From NCBI RefSeq assembly GCF_047920995.1, contig NZ_JBLRWZ010000006.1, forward strand, positions 1-64,000: a stretch of 64,000 nucleotides of DNA. Direction: 5' to 3'. Under the pieces are notes generated by a model. That model saw only the letters and a list, made by a program, of their open reading frames with translations, was not told the origin of the DNA and made no database searches. Made by a program: the position numbers and the translations under genes. Position 1 is the first letter of the stretch. Each line of letters starts with the position of its first letter. Below are positions 8,295-16,213 of the stretch, in pieces. Source of the DNA: Aliidiomarina sp047920995 (lineage in GTDB: Bacteria > Pseudomonadota > Gammaproteobacteria > Enterobacterales > Alteromonadaceae).

Positions 8295-9713
8295 ATGGCG
8301 AAAAATAAGCCGGATACAGCATCAGCTCCTGCGCAAACCGATATTAAATACTACGTACTTGATACCAATATTTTACTGCATGAACCGCTCGCCTTTCTTA
8401 ATTTTCAAGAACATAACGTTGTTATACCGATGGTGGTGCTCGAAGAGCTCGATCATATTAAAGATCGCCAAAAAGATGTTAGCCGTGATGCACGGGTAGC
8501 CATTCGTTCATTAGAGGAAGCATTACACGAAGCCACACCGGAGCAAATTTCCGCGGGCGTGCCACTCACGCGTATTAGTGGTGAGCATCAAGCCGAAGGG
8601 CATTTATCTATTTTTCCTGATTTCCAACTGCAGCAAACTGAATCGGCGCTATCGTTGAATGAGAATGATCACCGCATTATTCAAACCGCATTGCAGCTGC
8701 AGGCGAGTAAGGCGCCACAAAAAGTGGTGTTGGTTACCAAAGACATCAATATGCGCTTGAAAGCGAAAGGCGCTGGGGTGAAGTTGGTAGAAGATTACCG
8801 CACCGATCAGCTCATTGATGATATTCGCCTACTCGCGAAAGGCTTTTATCAATTTGAGGGGGATTTTTGGGACACCGTAGGCGAAGTAAAATCCGAGCAA
8901 GATGGCCGCGATACTTATCACTTTATTGCTCGAGATGTGTTTCCTACCGTGTATCCAAATGAATATTTACTCGATGAAACAGAAAAGTTTGCCGCGCGGG
9001 TAGAAAGCTTTACTGATAGCCATGTGAAAATTCTGGATCTTGGCCGTGAACGGCTAATGAGCCAACGCGCATGGGGTATTAGCCCAAAGAATATTTACCA
9101 AGCCATGGGTATGCATGCATTGCTAGATGCCAGCCAAGATTTAGTGATACTTACAGGCCCCGCAGGCTGTGGTAAAACCTTATTAGCGCTGGCTACGGCA
9201 CTTGAGCAAATCGTGGAAAAAGGCATGTATGAAAAAATCATCGTTACGCGCAACACCCCTGAAATTGCCGAATCGATCGGCTTTTTACCGGGCACGGAAG
9301 AAGAAAAAATGGCGCCTTGGTTAGCCGCCATTACCGATTCATTGGAAGTGCTGCATAAGAATGATGAGAACATGGAATCAAGCCTTGATTTCATTATCAA
9401 GAAAGCCAACATTCAATTTAAATCACTGAACTTTATGCGTGGGCGCAGCATTCAAAATGCCATCGTGATTCTCGATGAGGCGCAAAACCTAACTGCCGGA
9501 CAACTAAAAACTATAATTACGCGCTGTGGCGCAGGCACAAAAATTATTTGTTCAGGTAATTTGGCACAAATCGACAGCTATTATTTAACGGCGGTTACTT
9601 CAGGCCTTACCTTTATTGTGGAGCGCTTTAAAAATTACTATGGCGGTTCTACGATGAACTTAAATGGCGTGGTGCGTTCGGGGCTGGCGCAATATGCAGA
9701 GGAAAACTTGTAG
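8295..9713 (+). CDS. PIN-domain / PhoH-like ATPase (PhoH2 type)
   Basis: A 472-residue two-domain protein. The N-terminal PIN nuclease-like domain is marked by YVLDTNILLHEPLAF and later acidic residues (about residues 15-150). The C-terminal PhoH domain has Walker A LTGPAGCGKTLLALA and Walker B IVILDEAQNLT. PhoH2-type proteins are reported RNA-dependent ATPases and helicases with RNase activity in other bacteria; the cellular role here is inferred. I prefer ATG 8295, which has GAGG at 8283-8286, over GTG 8265, which would add ten residues and has its AAGG directly against the start codon. Convergent with ruvX, 16 bases apart. Confidence 0.9.
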   Translation: MAKNKPDTASAPAQTDIKYYVLDTNILLHEPLAFLNFQEHNVVIPMVVLEELDHIKDRQKDVSRDARVAIRSLEEALHEATPEQISAGVPLTRISGEHQAEGHLSIFPDFQLQQTESALSLNENDHRIIQTALQLQASKAPQKVVLVTKDINMRLKAKGAGVKLVEDYRTDQLIDDIRLLAKGFYQFEGDFWDTVGEVKSEQDGRDTYHFIARDVFPTVYPNEYLLDETEKFAARVESFTDSHVKILDLGRERLMSQRAWGISPKNIYQAMGMHALLDASQDLVILTGPAGCGKTLLALATALEQIVEKGMYEKIIVTRNTPEIAESIGFLPGTEEEKMAPWLAAITDSLEVLHKNDENMESSLDFIIKKANIQFKSLNFMRGRSIQNAIVILDEAQNLTAGQLKTIITRCGAGTKIICSGNLAQIDSYYLTAVTSGLTFIVERFKNYYGGSTMNLNGVVRSGLAQYAEENL

Positions 9714-9729
9714 CACTATCTATTGAGCA

Positions 9730-10140
9730 CTAGGCTTGCGCACTGAAATGGTCTTCTAAAATAGTACAGGCCGCGGCGCTATCAACGCGGCCTTTTGTTA
9801 GCTCGCGAAAGCCGCCACGGGCGAACAGCTCTTCGCGCACACTGGCCGTAGTAAGGCGCTCGTCTTGTAGCTTAATTTGCACGCCAAAGCGGCCATGCAA
9901 ACGGTTGGCAAACTTGCGGGCGAGATCTGTAAGCGGTTGTTCGCTGCCATCCATATTCAAGGGCAAGCCCACCACACAATATTCGGGCTGCCATTCTTTA
10001 ATTAGCTTTTCGAGCGTTTGCCAATTGGGAATCCCTTCTTTAGCAGCGATAGCGGGCAAAGGCGAGGCGGTGCCAGTAAAGGCCGAACCTACGGCAACAC
10101 CAATACTTTTAGTGCCAAAATCGAAAGCGAGAATGCTCAT
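9730..10140 (-). CDS. ruvX: RuvX/YqgF family Holliday-junction-resolvase-like protein (pre-16S rRNA nuclease)
   Basis: A 136-residue RNase H-fold protein starting MSILAFDFGTKSIGVAVG, the family's first-strand motif with the catalytic aspartate; further acidic residues appear in LQDERLTT and the C-terminal GRVDSAAACTILED. YqgF/RuvX is associated with final processing of the 16S rRNA 5' end. It is the last gene of the rsmE-gshB-algH-ruvX run, the same order as rsmE-gshB-yqgE-yqgF in E. coli, and lies 11 bases after algH. Confidence 0.95.
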   Translation of the reverse strand: MSILAFDFGTKSIGVAVGSAFTGTASPLPAIAAKEGIPNWQTLEKLIKEWQPEYCVVGLPLNMDGSEQPLTDLARKFANRLHGRFGVQIKLQDERLTTASVREELFARGGFRELTKGRVDSAAACTILEDHFSAQA

Positions 10141-10151
10141 GCTCTTCCTTG

Positions 10152-10781
10152 TTACGCGTGGCCAGCTTGGCTTGATAATTGGCCAATTTCAAAGCCTAAG
10201 CTTTCGGCAGCCTTACCCCATCGCTCAGCGGTAGGCGTAGTAAACATTAAATTGGCATCGGCCGGTATAGTGAGCCAGCTATTGTCGGCAAGTTCTTCTT
10301 CCAACTGGCCAGCTTCCCAACCCGCATACCCAAGGGTGAGTAAGAATTTCTGTGGTGCTCGATCGGAACCCAGCGCTTCCAGAATATCGCGTGATGTAGT
10401 GATCATGATTTCGCTACTTAATTGCAAGCTACTCCGCCATCCTTCTTGCGGTGGGTGTAGAACGAAGCCACGGTCGGTTGCTACTGGGCCGCCGGTAAGT
10501 ACCTGCAGGTCGTCGAAATTACGATTATGCGTTATTTCTACATCAATCTGCTCTAGCAGACTGGCAACGGTCATGCCAATTGGCTGATTAATAATTAAGC
10601 CCATCGCTCCGTCTTCATTGTGCTCGCACACATAGGTAACGGTGTGATGAAAAAACGGGTCGTCTAAGCCTGGCATCGCAATCAAAAAGTGGTTGGCAAA
10701 GCTTTGAAACTCGCCTGTTTCCTCGCTTAACTCTTCGCTTAACTCTTCGCTTAATTCTGAATTATGCTTTTCATCAGCCAT
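10152..10781 (-). CDS. algH: AlgH/YqgE family protein (UPF0301)
   Basis: A 209-residue UPF0301 protein; the conserved core starts at FLIAMPGLDDPFFHHTVTYV (about residue 31) and includes GAMGLIINQPIG and GYAGWEAGQLEEEL. E. coli YqgE is shorter because it lacks the acidic N-terminal tail seen here. That tail contains a SEEL repeat produced by a 12-base tandem repeat. Molecular function is unknown for the family, although AlgH has been linked to alginate regulation in Pseudomonas. Its place between gshB and ruvX is conserved. Confidence 0.93.
   Translation of the reverse strand: MADEKHNSELSEELSEELSEETGEFQSFANHFLIAMPGLDDPFFHHTVTYVCEHNEDGAMGLIINQPIGMTVASLLEQIDVEITHNRNFDDLQVLTGGPVATDRGFVLHPPQEGWRSSLQLSSEIMITTSRDILEALGSDRAPQKFLLTLGYAGWEAGQLEEELADNSWLTIPADANLMFTTPTAERWGKAAESLGFEIGQLSSQAGHA
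10724..10757 (-). repeat. 12-bp tandem repeat encoding SEEL units in AlgH
   Basis: The unit CGCTTAACTCTT (plus strand) occurs perfectly at 10724-10735 and 10736-10747, with a third partial copy at 10748-10757. On the coding strand it gives ELSEELSEELSEE in the tail of AlgH. Period 12 keeps the frame. Confidence 0.9.
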
Positions 10782-10851
10782 GTTTACTCCTCATGTTGCC
10801 CTTGGGCATTCGTTATTGGCTTCGTATCTACTAGCAACCGCGCGGCATGTG

Positions 10852-11808
10852 TTAGCGCCGCGTTGCCTCAAGATCTGCCACAACAGCATCGAATAGCTGC
10901 CCGGCAATATTCAGGCCATAGGCATTTTCAATTTCACGCATACAGGTAGGGCTGGTTACATTAATTTCGGTAATGCGATCTCCAATTACATCAAGCCCTA
11001 CTAAGTACAAACCTTTTTCTTTCAATACCGGGCCTACCGCATTGGCCAAGGCGAAATCACTATCGCTCAAGGGCTGTGGCCTACCAGTACCACCGGCCGC
11101 TAAATTACCTCGTGTTTCGCCTGCCGAGGGAACGCGCGCTAATGAGTAAGGTACCGGCTCGCCGTTAATGATTAAAATACGCTTATCACCATCTTTGATC
11201 GCGGGTAAATATTCCTGCGCCATGGCAAAGCGATTACCAAGTGCGGTAAGGGTTTCAATAATTACGCCAAGATTACTGCCGCTTTCATCAACCCGGAAAA
11301 TTGACGCACCGCCCATGCCATCTAATGGCTTTAAAATAATGTCTTTGTGCTTGCTGTGGAAGGCTCGAATCTGCTCGGCGCTGCGGCTAACCAATGTTGC
11401 GGGAATTAAATCTGGGAACCAAGCGGTAAACAACTTTTCGCTACAATCACGCAGGCTTTGTGGGCGGTTTACCACTAACGCACCATCTCGCGCTGCTAAA
11501 TCTAACATATGGGTGGCGTACACAAATTCAATATCAAAAGGCGGATCTTTACGCATGAAGATCACATCAAGCTCGCCCATTGCTACAATTTCGGCCGTGC
11601 CTAGTTGATAAAAATCTTGCTCACGATCGGTTACCTTTAGCGGCTGCACTCGCGCCATTGCCGTACCTTGTTCGATAAACATATCGGCTAGCTCTAAATA
11701 CAACAGCTCATAACCACGCGCTTGCGCTTCTAGGGCAATGCGGAAGCTGGTGTCTTTATAGGTTTTTACGGTTTGGATCGGGTCCATCACGATAGCAACA
11801 CGAAGCAT
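10852..11808 (-). CDS. gshB: glutathione synthetase GshB
   Basis: A 318-residue ATP-grasp ligase that joins glycine to gamma-glutamylcysteine. N-terminus MLRVAIVMDPIQTVKTYKDT and C-terminal EINVTSPTCMREIENA are diagnostic; ILKPLDGMGGASIF is the ATP-grasp nucleotide loop. Length matches E. coli GshB (316 aa). It lies between rsmE (21 bases upstream) and algH (70 bases downstream) on the minus strand. Glutathione synthesis is relevant to the gamma-glutamylcyclotransferase gene further along this window, but no direct link is visible. Confidence 0.97.
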   Translation of the reverse strand: MLRVAIVMDPIQTVKTYKDTSFRIALEAQARGYELLYLELADMFIEQGTAMARVQPLKVTDREQDFYQLGTAEIVAMGELDVIFMRKDPPFDIEFVYATHMLDLAARDGALVVNRPQSLRDCSEKLFTAWFPDLIPATLVSRSAEQIRAFHSKHKDIILKPLDGMGGASIFRVDESGSNLGVIIETLTALGNRFAMAQEYLPAIKDGDKRILIINGEPVPYSLARVPSAGETRGNLAAGGTGRPQPLSDSDFALANAVGPVLKEKGLYLVGLDVIGDRITEINVTSPTCMREIENAYGLNIAGQLFDAVVADLEATRR

Positions 11809-11829
11809 AAAAAAACTCCCAGAACAGGT

Positions 11830-12570
11830 TTAGGCGAGATCGCCAAAATTAGATTGTAACGCAGTAATGGCTGCAAGTGCTGCAGTTTCTGTACGTAACA
11901 CGCGTGGGCCCAATTGCACAGGGTGGCAATGGTGCTGCTGAGTGAGTTGCACCTCATGCTCACTAAAACCACCTTCGGGGCCAATCAGTAATTGATACGT
12001 ATTGTGGGCCGGTAATTGTTTAAAACTATCTTGCGCCGTAGGCTCAAGAGTAAGGGTTAGGCCTTGCCGTTGAGTATTAAGCCACTCGTTAAGAGTGAGA
12101 GCGGGCATTACTTGCGGCACCGTATTGCGGCCGCACTGCTCACAGGCGCTGATCACGATTTTTTGCCACTGTTCCTGCTTTTTCGCTAAGCGTTCGGCAT
12201 TTAGCTTCACGTTACAGCGTTCGGTAAATAGCGGAGTAATGCTATGCACTCCAAGCTCCACCGATTTTTGCAGCACAAAATCCATACGATCGCCTTTGGA
12301 GATGCCTTGGGCTAAATGAATTGCTAGAGGCGATTCTACATTTGCGCTAATCTGTTCTAACACCTTTACCGTTACTACCTTCTTGGTAACCGCAACTATT
12401 TCGGCGGGGTAGCGGTGATTATCACCGGTAAAGAGCTCTACTAATGCACTCGGCTGTAAACGCAATACGCGGCCAACATGGTTACTGGCCTCAGCGCTAA
12501 GCTCAGCCGGTTGTTGTACCTGTAGTGCATGTTCTGCTGGTATGGGGTGATAAATGCGGGGAATGCGCAT
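11830..12570 (-). CDS. rsmE: 16S rRNA (uracil1498-N3)-methyltransferase RsmE
   Basis: A 246-residue SPOUT-class methyltransferase. The knot signature LLIGPEGGFSEHEV and LGPRVLRTETAALAA mark the SAM site at the C-terminal end; an N-terminal PUA-like segment precedes it. It modifies U1498 of 16S rRNA in assembled 30S subunits. First clearly supported gene of the rsmE-gshB-algH-ruvX run. The region upstream (12571-12787) separates it from the divergent ABC exporter genes. Confidence 0.95.
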   Translation of the reverse strand: MRIPRIYHPIPAEHALQVQQPAELSAEASNHVGRVLRLQPSALVELFTGDNHRYPAEIVAVTKKVVTVKVLEQISANVESPLAIHLAQGISKGDRMDFVLQKSVELGVHSITPLFTERCNVKLNAERLAKKQEQWQKIVISACEQCGRNTVPQVMPALTLNEWLNTQRQGLTLTLEPTAQDSFKQLPAHNTYQLLIGPEGGFSEHEVQLTQQHHCHPVQLGPRVLRTETAALAAITALQSNFGDLA

Positions 12571-12787
12571 AGTAAGCCTTAATGGTTAAGCGGATAAGTA
12601 AAAACAGCATCGCGTGTTACTAAACTGCTCGCTGCGATACCTGTAATCATAACTGCCATGTTACCCGCGGCAGGCGGCCGCGGCAACTGTTTGGCCGCGA
12701 GTAAGCGTTGGCGATTGGCGCGATAAATAGCAAGAGTATTCCTGCTGAATGCAGCGAACATAACCCTAGCAAAAGTGAGAGTTTATT

Positions 12788-13705
12788 TTGGCAGATTCAA
12801 TTCCGGCAGCGAACGAACATATCATTTTAAGTACACGTGGGCTTACAAAGCGCTATGGTGACGTTACCGTGGTGAATCAGCTTGATCTAGATATTCGCGA
12901 GGGTATCTGTTTCGGTTTGCTGGGGCCGAACGGGGCTGGCAAAACCACCACGATAGAAATGCTTGAAGGCATTTTGCAGGCCAATGCAGGAGTAATACTT
13001 TATCGAGGTAAACCTGTAGATAGCAGCTTCTTTCAAAAAGTAGGCATTCAATTTCAACATACGGCACTACCAGATTTTCTCAAAGTTACTGATGTACTGA
13101 ATCTGTTTAGCCGTTTCTACGCTGAGCCCATGGATAGAAACGAGCTTATTCGTTGGTGTAATTTGGAAGATATTTTGGATCGGGATCACCGCAAACTTTC
13201 GGGAGGCCAAAAGCAGCGTTTGCTATTGGCGCTGGCGTTAATGAATGATCCAGATTTGTTGTTTCTCGATGAACCCACCACGGGGCTAGATCCGCAAGCT
13301 CGGCGCAATTTTTGGCAACTAGTGCGCTCTATCCGCGATCGTGGCAAAACAGTGCTGCTTACCACCCATTACATGGATGAAGCGGAGCAGTTGTGTGATG
13401 AAATTGCCGTGCTCGATCAAGGCAAGATTATTGCCCAAGGCGCTCCTCGTGCATTATTGCACCAACACTTTCGTGGCGCCCTCATTCGTTTACCGCGGGC
13501 GAACTTTACAGCAGGTAGTTTGCCACCCGTGTTTGCCGAAGCTGAGGCACAAGGTGAGTTTTATCAACTGCAAGCCGAGGCGGTAGATACTACTTTGGCT
13601 GCGTTAATCGCAAGTGGTGTTTCGTTGCATGGTTTGCAGGTTGAATCGGCAACCCTTGATGATTTGTTTTTAAAGTTAACTGGCCATGAGTTGCGGGGTG
13701 AATGA
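12788..13705 (+). CDS. ABC transporter ATP-binding protein (ABC-2 exporter type)
   Basis: A 305-residue ATPase starting at TTG 12788 with GAGAG just upstream. Walker A GPNGAGKTTT, signature LSGGQKQRLLLAL, Walker B LLFLDEPTTGLDPQ and the switch histidine in TTHYMDEAEQ are all intact. The C-terminal about 80 residues form the extension seen in CcmA/NodI/DrrA-like drug or lipid exporters. Its stop codon overlaps the permease start by four bases (ATGA), so the two are translationally coupled. The substrate cannot be told from sequence. Confidence 0.93.
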   Translation: MADSIPAANEHIILSTRGLTKRYGDVTVVNQLDLDIREGICFGLLGPNGAGKTTTIEMLEGILQANAGVILYRGKPVDSSFFQKVGIQFQHTALPDFLKVTDVLNLFSRFYAEPMDRNELIRWCNLEDILDRDHRKLSGGQKQRLLLALALMNDPDLLFLDEPTTGLDPQARRNFWQLVRSIRDRGKTVLLTTHYMDEAEQLCDEIAVLDQGKIIAQGAPRALLHQHFRGALIRLPRANFTAGSLPPVFAEAEAQGEFYQLQAEAVDTTLAALIASGVSLHGLQVESATLDDLFLKLTGHELRGE

Positions 13706-14754
13706 TGTTTTGGAAACGTTTTATTGGTGTATTTACCGCTCGCAACCTTGAGTTTTTACGCGATAAAGAATCGCTGAGTTGGAACTTGGTTTTCCCGCTC
13801 GTATTAGTGGCTGCTTTCGCTTTTTTGTTTGATAGTGATGATCGTACCATTGTGAGCGTGGGCGTAGTGCACGAATTAGCGCAGGAAGTAGCGCAGGAGC
13901 AAGTAGATAATGATCATACAATTCGAGTGCCAGAGTTCGCGAGCTTAAGCTTCGTGGAGCAAGTGCCTTATACCAATCGCGAACAGGCATTGCGGCGCCT
14001 GCAGCAACATCAACTAGATTTAGTAATTGCGCCCGCTGAGCAGCGCTATTGGTTGAATGAAAGCTCGCCGGGAAGCGCACTAGCCGCCGAATTGCTAACC
14101 GCTCGTAGCGATGCTTATACGCAAGAAATATTAACGGGCCAAGCATTGCGGTATGTAGATTGGGTACTACCGGGCATATTAGCCATGAATTTAATGTTCA
14201 GCTGCTTGTATGGCGTGGGGTATGTAATTGTGCGGTATCGGAAAAATTCGGTACTCAAACGCTTACAAGCAACACCTCTTTCTGCATTCGAGTTTTTGCT
14301 CGCACAGGTAGCCTCGCGGGTATGGCTGGTAATCGTAACGCTGATTGTGGTGTATTTAATCTGCAATGCAATTTTCAGTTTTGTGATGGAAGGCAGCTAC
14401 TTATTGCTGATTCTATTAGCTTTTCTGGGCTCTCTTTGTATCTCCGCATTGGGGCTATTGATTGCGGCCCGCACGCGCAGTGAGGAACTCTCCCGCGGGC
14501 TACTCGATTTTGTTGCCTGGCCCATGCTATTGCTTTCGGGGGTATGGTTTTCTCTGGATAGCTCGCCAGTGTGGGTACAACAATTTGCGCAAATATTTCC
14601 GCTTACGCATTTGCTCGCTGCTGCCCGCGCAGTAATGTTCGATGGCGCCGGGTTGGTGGAAATTCTACCGCAAATTATGATTCTACTGGCGATGACCCTA
14701 GCATTCTTGCTGCTAGGCGCGCGTTTATTCCGCTGGATAGGGGATGGCCGCTAA
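13702..14754 (+). CDS. ABC-2 type transporter permease
   Basis: A 350-residue membrane protein: one N-terminal transmembrane segment (WNLVFPLVLVAAFAFLF, about residue 30), a soluble loop of about 120 residues, then five hydrophobic segments from about residue 155 to the end. This is the ABC2_membrane_3-like layout with a large extracytoplasmic loop. It pairs with the ATPase just upstream. A perfect 30-base palindrome downstream terminates the unit. Substrate unknown; multidrug or lipid-linked export is only a family-level guess. Confidence 0.9.
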   Translation: MMFWKRFIGVFTARNLEFLRDKESLSWNLVFPLVLVAAFAFLFDSDDRTIVSVGVVHELAQEVAQEQVDNDHTIRVPEFASLSFVEQVPYTNREQALRRLQQHQLDLVIAPAEQRYWLNESSPGSALAAELLTARSDAYTQEILTGQALRYVDWVLPGILAMNLMFSCLYGVGYVIVRYRKNSVLKRLQATPLSAFEFLLAQVASRVWLVIVTLIVVYLICNAIFSFVMEGSYLLLILLAFLGSLCISALGLLIAARTRSEELSRGLLDFVAWPMLLLSGVWFSLDSSPVWVQQFAQIFPLTHLLAAARAVMFDGAGLVEILPQIMILLAMTLAFLLLGARLFRWIGDGR

Positions 14755-14777
14755 GCGCATTGCGATAGTAGGAAACT

Positions 14778-14814
14778 AAAAAACCCGAGTTACTGCAGTA
14801 ACTCGGGTTTCTTA
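14778..14814. terminator. bidirectional intrinsic terminator between the ABC exporter genes and metK
   Basis: Positions 14781-14810 are a perfect 30-base palindrome (arms AAACCCGAGTTACTG and its complement) with A-rich and T-rich flanks, so it can act as a stem plus T-run in both directions. It sits exactly between the convergent permease and metK genes. Confidence 0.9.
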
Positions 14815-14827
14815 TTAGCGCTGTAAG

Positions 14828-15970
14828 TTATAGCGAAGCGCGAATAACCTCTACTTTGTCAACCCGTTCCCAAGGGAACTCATCGCGGCCAAAGTGGCCG
14901 TATGCTGCGGTTGGCAAATAGATTGGGCGCTCTAAATCAAGCATTTTTAAAATGCCATAAGGGCGTAAATCAAAATGCTGGCGCACGATACCAATCAAGG
15001 TTTCTTCATCGTATTGGCTGGTGCCGAAAGTTTCGATACTAATCGAGGTTGGCTCAGCAACACCAATGGCGTATGAAACTTGCAGTTCAAGGCGATCGGC
15101 AACGCCGGCGGCTACTAAGTTTTTCGCTACATAACGGGCGGCATATGCGGCGCTACGATCTACTTTAGAAGGATCTTTGCCCGAGAATGCGCCACCACCA
15201 TGGCGCGCCATACCGCCGTAGGTATCTACAATAATTTTGCGGCCAGTTAAGCCACAATCACCCATAGGCCCACCAATTACAAAACGGCCAGTTGGGTTGA
15301 TATGAATTTGCGTTTTGTTGGATAACCATTCAGCTGGTAATACAGGCTTAATAATGGTTTCCAGCACCGCCTCACGTAACTCTGGTAAATCAATTTCCGG
15401 CGCATGCTGTGTTGAAAGTACAATGGCATCAATACCCACTGGCTTTCCATCTTCATATATGAAGGTAAGCTGGCTTTTTGCATCTGGGCGTAACCATTTT
15501 AGTTCGGTGCGGCGCACCTTAGCTTGCTGCTGCACAAGTTTGTGCGCATACATTACCGGTGCTGGCATGAATTCAGCGGTTTCATTGCTGGCATAACCAA
15601 ACATCAAACCTTGGTCGCCGGCGCCTTGATCTTCTGGGCGAGCGCGATCTACGCCTTGATTAATATCTGGCGATTGCTTACCAATGGCATTTAATACTGC
15701 ACAGCTATCGGCATCAAAGCCCATATCGGAATGGGTATAACCAATTTTGCGCACGGTAGAGCGGGTAAGCTCTTCGATATCTACCCATGCATTGGTATTT
15801 ATTTCGCCGCCTACTAAAACCATACCGGTTTTTACGTAAGTTTCACACGCAACGCGAGCGCGTGGATCTTGTGCAAGAATCGCATCGAGCACTGCATCCG
15901 AGATCTGATCAGCAATTTTATCTGGGTGTCCCTCAGAAACTGATTCTGAAGTAAATAAATGACGTGCCAT
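14828..15970 (-). CDS. metK: S-adenosylmethionine synthetase MetK
   Basis: A 380-residue protein; start at ATG 15970 (MARHLFTSESVSEGHPDKIA), since an ATG six codons upstream at 15988 is outside the family's usual N-terminus. The ATP-binding GAGDQGLMFGYA and the phosphate-binding GGGAFSGKDPSKVDRSAAY are intact. MetK makes S-adenosylmethionine from methionine and ATP, feeding the methyltransferases in this window among others. A MetJ-type operator lies 65-88 bases upstream of the start, suggesting repression when SAM is abundant. Confidence 0.97.
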   Translation of the reverse strand: MARHLFTSESVSEGHPDKIADQISDAVLDAILAQDPRARVACETYVKTGMVLVGGEINTNAWVDIEELTRSTVRKIGYTHSDMGFDADSCAVLNAIGKQSPDINQGVDRARPEDQGAGDQGLMFGYASNETAEFMPAPVMYAHKLVQQQAKVRRTELKWLRPDAKSQLTFIYEDGKPVGIDAIVLSTQHAPEIDLPELREAVLETIIKPVLPAEWLSNKTQIHINPTGRFVIGGPMGDCGLTGRKIIVDTYGGMARHGGGAFSGKDPSKVDRSAAYAARYVAKNLVAAGVADRLELQVSYAIGVAEPTSISIETFGTSQYDEETLIGIVRQHFDLRPYGILKMLDLERPIYLPTAAYGHFGRDEFPWERVDKVEVIRASL

Positions 15971-16034
15971 AGTTTTTCCGAGCTCCAATAATTTGCGGCA
16001 ATGGTAGCGTAATATCTTGCATAAATCTACTTTT

Positions 16035-16058
16035 AGACGTCTATCTGTCTAAACGTGA
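16035..16058 (-). promoter_or_regulatory. MetJ-type operator (tandem met boxes) upstream of metK
   Basis: A perfect met box AGACGTCT lies at 16035-16042, followed without a gap by ATCTGTCT (5 of 8 matches) and AAACGTGA (5 of 8). MetJ binds tandem 8-base boxes cooperatively, and metK is a standard MetJ target in gammaproteobacteria. The metJ gene itself is not in the window. Confidence 0.75.
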
Positions 16059-16079
16059 ATAAAACGTTAAATTCTCTGT

Positions 16080-16111
16080 ACCTATCTATTCGCAGCGATG
16101 CACAGATAGGT
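16080..16111. repeat. inverted repeat in the metK-tkt intergenic region
   Basis: Arms ACCTATCT (16080-16087) and AGATAGGT (16104-16111) are perfect complements around a 16-base centre. There is no T-run, so it does not look like a terminator; it could be an operator or leader hairpin. No known binding site was recognised. Confidence 0.5.
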
Positions 16112-16123
16112 GATGCTTTCAAT

Positions 16124-16152
16124 TTGCGTGCATCGGCGGAATGATAGACAAT
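16124..16152 (+). promoter_or_regulatory. possible sigma-70 promoter for tkt
   Basis: TTGCGT at 16124-16129 and GACAAT at 16147-16152 are separated by 17 bases, about 60 bases upstream of the tkt start. Both hexamers are imperfect (about four of six). Confidence 0.4.
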
Positions 16153-16213
16153 ATGCGCTAGCCAACTTACGGCTTTCGCCTTTCAAATGATCACAAAATG
16201 CCAGGAGTTTCTG

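Noticed and set aside
10018..10587. 189-codon plus-strand open frame across ruvX and algH
   Set aside because: Covers two conserved minus-strand genes and their junction; no domain seen.
12579..12761. 60-codon minus-strand open frame just upstream of rsmE
   Set aside because: No clear ribosome site, no recognisable domain, and it lies in the divergent promoter region of rsmE and the ABC exporter. It could be real but I cannot support it.
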